DNA of 64,000 nucleotides, from positions 186,001-250,000 of the forward strand of contig NZ_REFZ01000001.1 of NCBI RefSeq assembly GCF_003841465.1, given 5' to 3'. The position numbers and the translations under genes were made by a program. Shown here in pieces: positions 62,880 through 64,000 of this stretch (position 1 is its first letter; each line of letters begins with the position of its first letter). The notes below the pieces were generated by a model. It did not search any database, was not told the origin of the DNA, and saw nothing but the letters and a program-made list of their open reading frames with translations. The DNA comes from Natrarchaeobius oligotrophus. GTDB taxonomy: Archaea > Halobacteriota > Halobacteria > Halobacteriales > Natrialbaceae.

Positions 62880-64000
62880 TCACCACATCCACTCGTCGTA
62901 CTGACGGCCGAGCGCGCCGCCCGCCTCGTGGCCGGCGATGCCGCCCCCGACCGCGCCCGCGCCGATGATACCGAACCCGACGACAACACCCACGCCACCG
63001 GTCAACACGCCCGCGCCGATCGCAACGCCGACGAGCGCGCCGGCAGCTTTTCCGCCGATCCACCCGCCGGCGAGGCCGCCGATGTGCGCTCCACCGACTT
63101 CGCCGCGTCGTTCGACGGGCGTCGACCAGGTTTCGTGAACGCCCCAGCCGGCACCGCCTACCGACAGTGCGCCGCCGGCGAACCGTACTCGCGAATCCGC
63201 CATCGCCCGTGAGACGAGGGTTTGGTTCATCGTCGCGCTGCTGAGACCGACCCGGTGCGTCGCCTGCGCGCGGCCCAGTCCCCGCTCGTCCACGTACCAC
63301 TGCCGTCGCCCCTGGAAGGTATTCGGATCGTGTCCGGCCCGACGAATTTTCGCATTGCTGGAGAGAACCTCGTCGAACAGTTCCGCGGAGGCTCGAGCGG
63401 GCTGTGGCGATCGGGCCCGAATGTCCGCTTTGATGTTGTTCCGTCGCATGGAGAGGTACAGCGACTCCCCCGTCGAGAACCGCCCGCCGCTCCAGAGCCG
63501 GCGTTGCTCCGTCGCGAGGCCCTCGAGCTGATCTGCGTACCGTCCTCTGAACGTAGCGGTGTTGTACACCCCTCGGCCCGTGTTCGCCGCAAGATCGGCC
63601 GACAGAGTCGCTTCGGTGGAGGAAAACCAGCGATCGGGACCGAACTGTCCGTCCGTTCCGTCGGCTCCGACGTCTATCGACGGTCCCGGGTCGACCTCAC
63701 CGACTCCCGCTCCGGTTCGACTCGAGACCACGTCGTCGCTCAGAAAGCCGTCGCCGCGCTCTGCGTCCGCGGCGTCGTCGGCGGGGGTGCTCCAGTGGTC
63801 CTCCGAGGATTTGTACCCCCAGACGTCGGTCATGGCCATCGGCGCGTGCCGGGCGTAGGCGTACTGGTTCGTTCCGTCGGCGAAGCCGGCAGGGTCGCGC
63901 TGGAGGAACCGACCCAGCTCCGGATGGAGCACCCGAGACGGCAACACGTACAGTCCGTCCGTCGTCTCGAGATAGCCTCGAAACCCCAACGGCGCGGGCC
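62880..64000 (-). CDS. RHS/YD-repeat protein, C-terminal part (5' end beyond window)
   Basis: The frame is open at the right edge; 373 codons are visible, the C-terminal part. The visible start contains the RHS core end: GFRGYLETTDGLYVLPSRV, then LHPELGRFLQRDPAGFADGTNQYAYA. Beyond is a variable C-terminal region of about 310 residues with a Gly-zipper membrane-like region (about 62900-63090) that ends GALGRQYDEWMW. The order core-then-variable tip is that of RHS polymorphic toxins. No gene follows it downstream on its strand for an immunity factor; the next gene is convergent MutS-like. Confidence 0.85.
   Translation of the reverse strand, partial: PAPLGFRGYLETTDGLYVLPSRVLHPELGRFLQRDPAGFADGTNQYAYARHAPMAMTDVWGYKSSEDHWSTPADDAADAERGDGFLSDDVVSSRTGAGVGEVDPGPSIDVGADGTDGQFGPDRWFSSTEATLSADLAANTGRGVYNTATFRGRYADQLEGLATEQRRLWSGGRFSTGESLYLSMRRNNIKADIRARSPQPARASAELFDEVLSSNAKIRRAGHDPNTFQGRRQWYVDERGLGRAQATHRVGLSSATMNQTLVSRAMADSRVRFAGGALSVGGAGWGVHETWSTPVERRGEVGGAHIGGLAGGWIGGKAAGALVGVAIGAGVLTGGVGVVVGFGIIGAGAVGGGIAGHEAGGALGRQYDEWMW

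Noticed and set aside
1-64000. Transposons, rRNA genes, replication origin
   Set aside because: I saw no transposase, rRNA or Orc/Cdc6 gene, nor an origin-type repeat cluster.

Overview
The window is chromosomal DNA from a halophilic archaeon (class Halobacteria). It is GC-rich and its proteins are strongly acidic. Many starts are leaderless, with a TATA-like box 22-30 bp before the start codon. The markers are archaeal or haloarchaeal: CetZ, TFB, thermosome, LonB, GGGP synthase, 3-dehydroquinate synthase II, HalOD1, and an archaeal initiator tRNA with no encoded CCA. Many small zinc-ribbon proteins of haloarchaeal type are also present. The order Natrialbales is plausible, but the sequence alone does not settle it. 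Almost all of the window reads as ordinary core chromosome; only the right end (about 58.0-64.0 kb) looks accessory or recently reshaped.

Layout. 0-5 kb: a DUF373 membrane protein cut by the left edge, an SppA-type S49 peptidase, a long coiled-coil protein and the tubulin-like CetZ, all on the minus strand. 5-11 kb: DUF5791-like protein, nucleotide-sugar-epimerase-like SDR, DHH phosphoesterase, a tiny zinc finger, a GT81-like glucosylglycerate-type glycosyltransferase, and a DUF7109-like/Nudix (CoA pyrophosphatase) pair. 11-18.8 kb: DAO-family oxidoreductase, Hsp20, a COG1031-type radical SAM/HhH protein, a TRAM protein, GGGP synthase (first ether lipid step), a YkgJ cysteine-cluster protein, and an Lrp/RCK_C regulator with a small zinc ribbon. 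19-28 kb: metallo-beta-lactamase hydrolase, a winged-helix regulator, methyltransferase, GT2, a DUF368 polyprenyl-phosphate flippase candidate, an amidohydrolase-fold protein, a divergent thermosome subunit, HalOD1, SAM hydrolase and NMN adenylyltransferase. 28-36 kb: LonB followed directly by a CPBP protease, HAD hydrolase, a soluble chemotaxis-type transducer, an HFX_2341/DUF6293 regulator and a TFB-cyclin-like protein. 36-45 kb: 3-dehydroquinate synthase II, zinc-ribbon proteins, a divergent FAD dehydrogenase/squalene synthase pair, an MFS transporter, AroD and TFB. 45-58 kb: DUF84 NTPase, DUF7123-like protein, HAD, a regulator with a Tat-like leader, an SPFH/NfeD pair, sugar nucleotidyltransferase, an HTH-Zn protein, a DUF7344-like protein, saccharopine-dehydrogenase-like protein, and a pabB-pabA-pabC-like operon that may instead be trpEG-like. 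A DUF7847-like membrane protein and GtrA close this stretch.

58-64 kb: the initiator tRNA-Met gene is followed 100 bp later by a near-perfect copy of its 3' 20 nt, joined to a long hairpin. Next come a double nitroreductase (SagB/ThcOx) with an in-frame 60-bp tandem repeat array, a divergent HhH-MutS ATPase, and the C-terminal part of an RHS/YD-repeat polymorphic-toxin-like protein that runs off the right edge.

How genes fit together. Two shikimate enzymes (DHQ synthase II, AroD) and a chorismate-using operon mark aromatic and folate metabolism. GGGP synthase, squalene synthase and its FAD partner mark isoprenoid lipid synthesis. GT2, DUF368, sugar nucleotidyltransferase and GtrA are consistent with lipid-linked glycans, though they are scattered. 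LonB/CPBP, SPFH/NfeD/SppA, Hsp20 and the thermosome form a protein quality-control theme.
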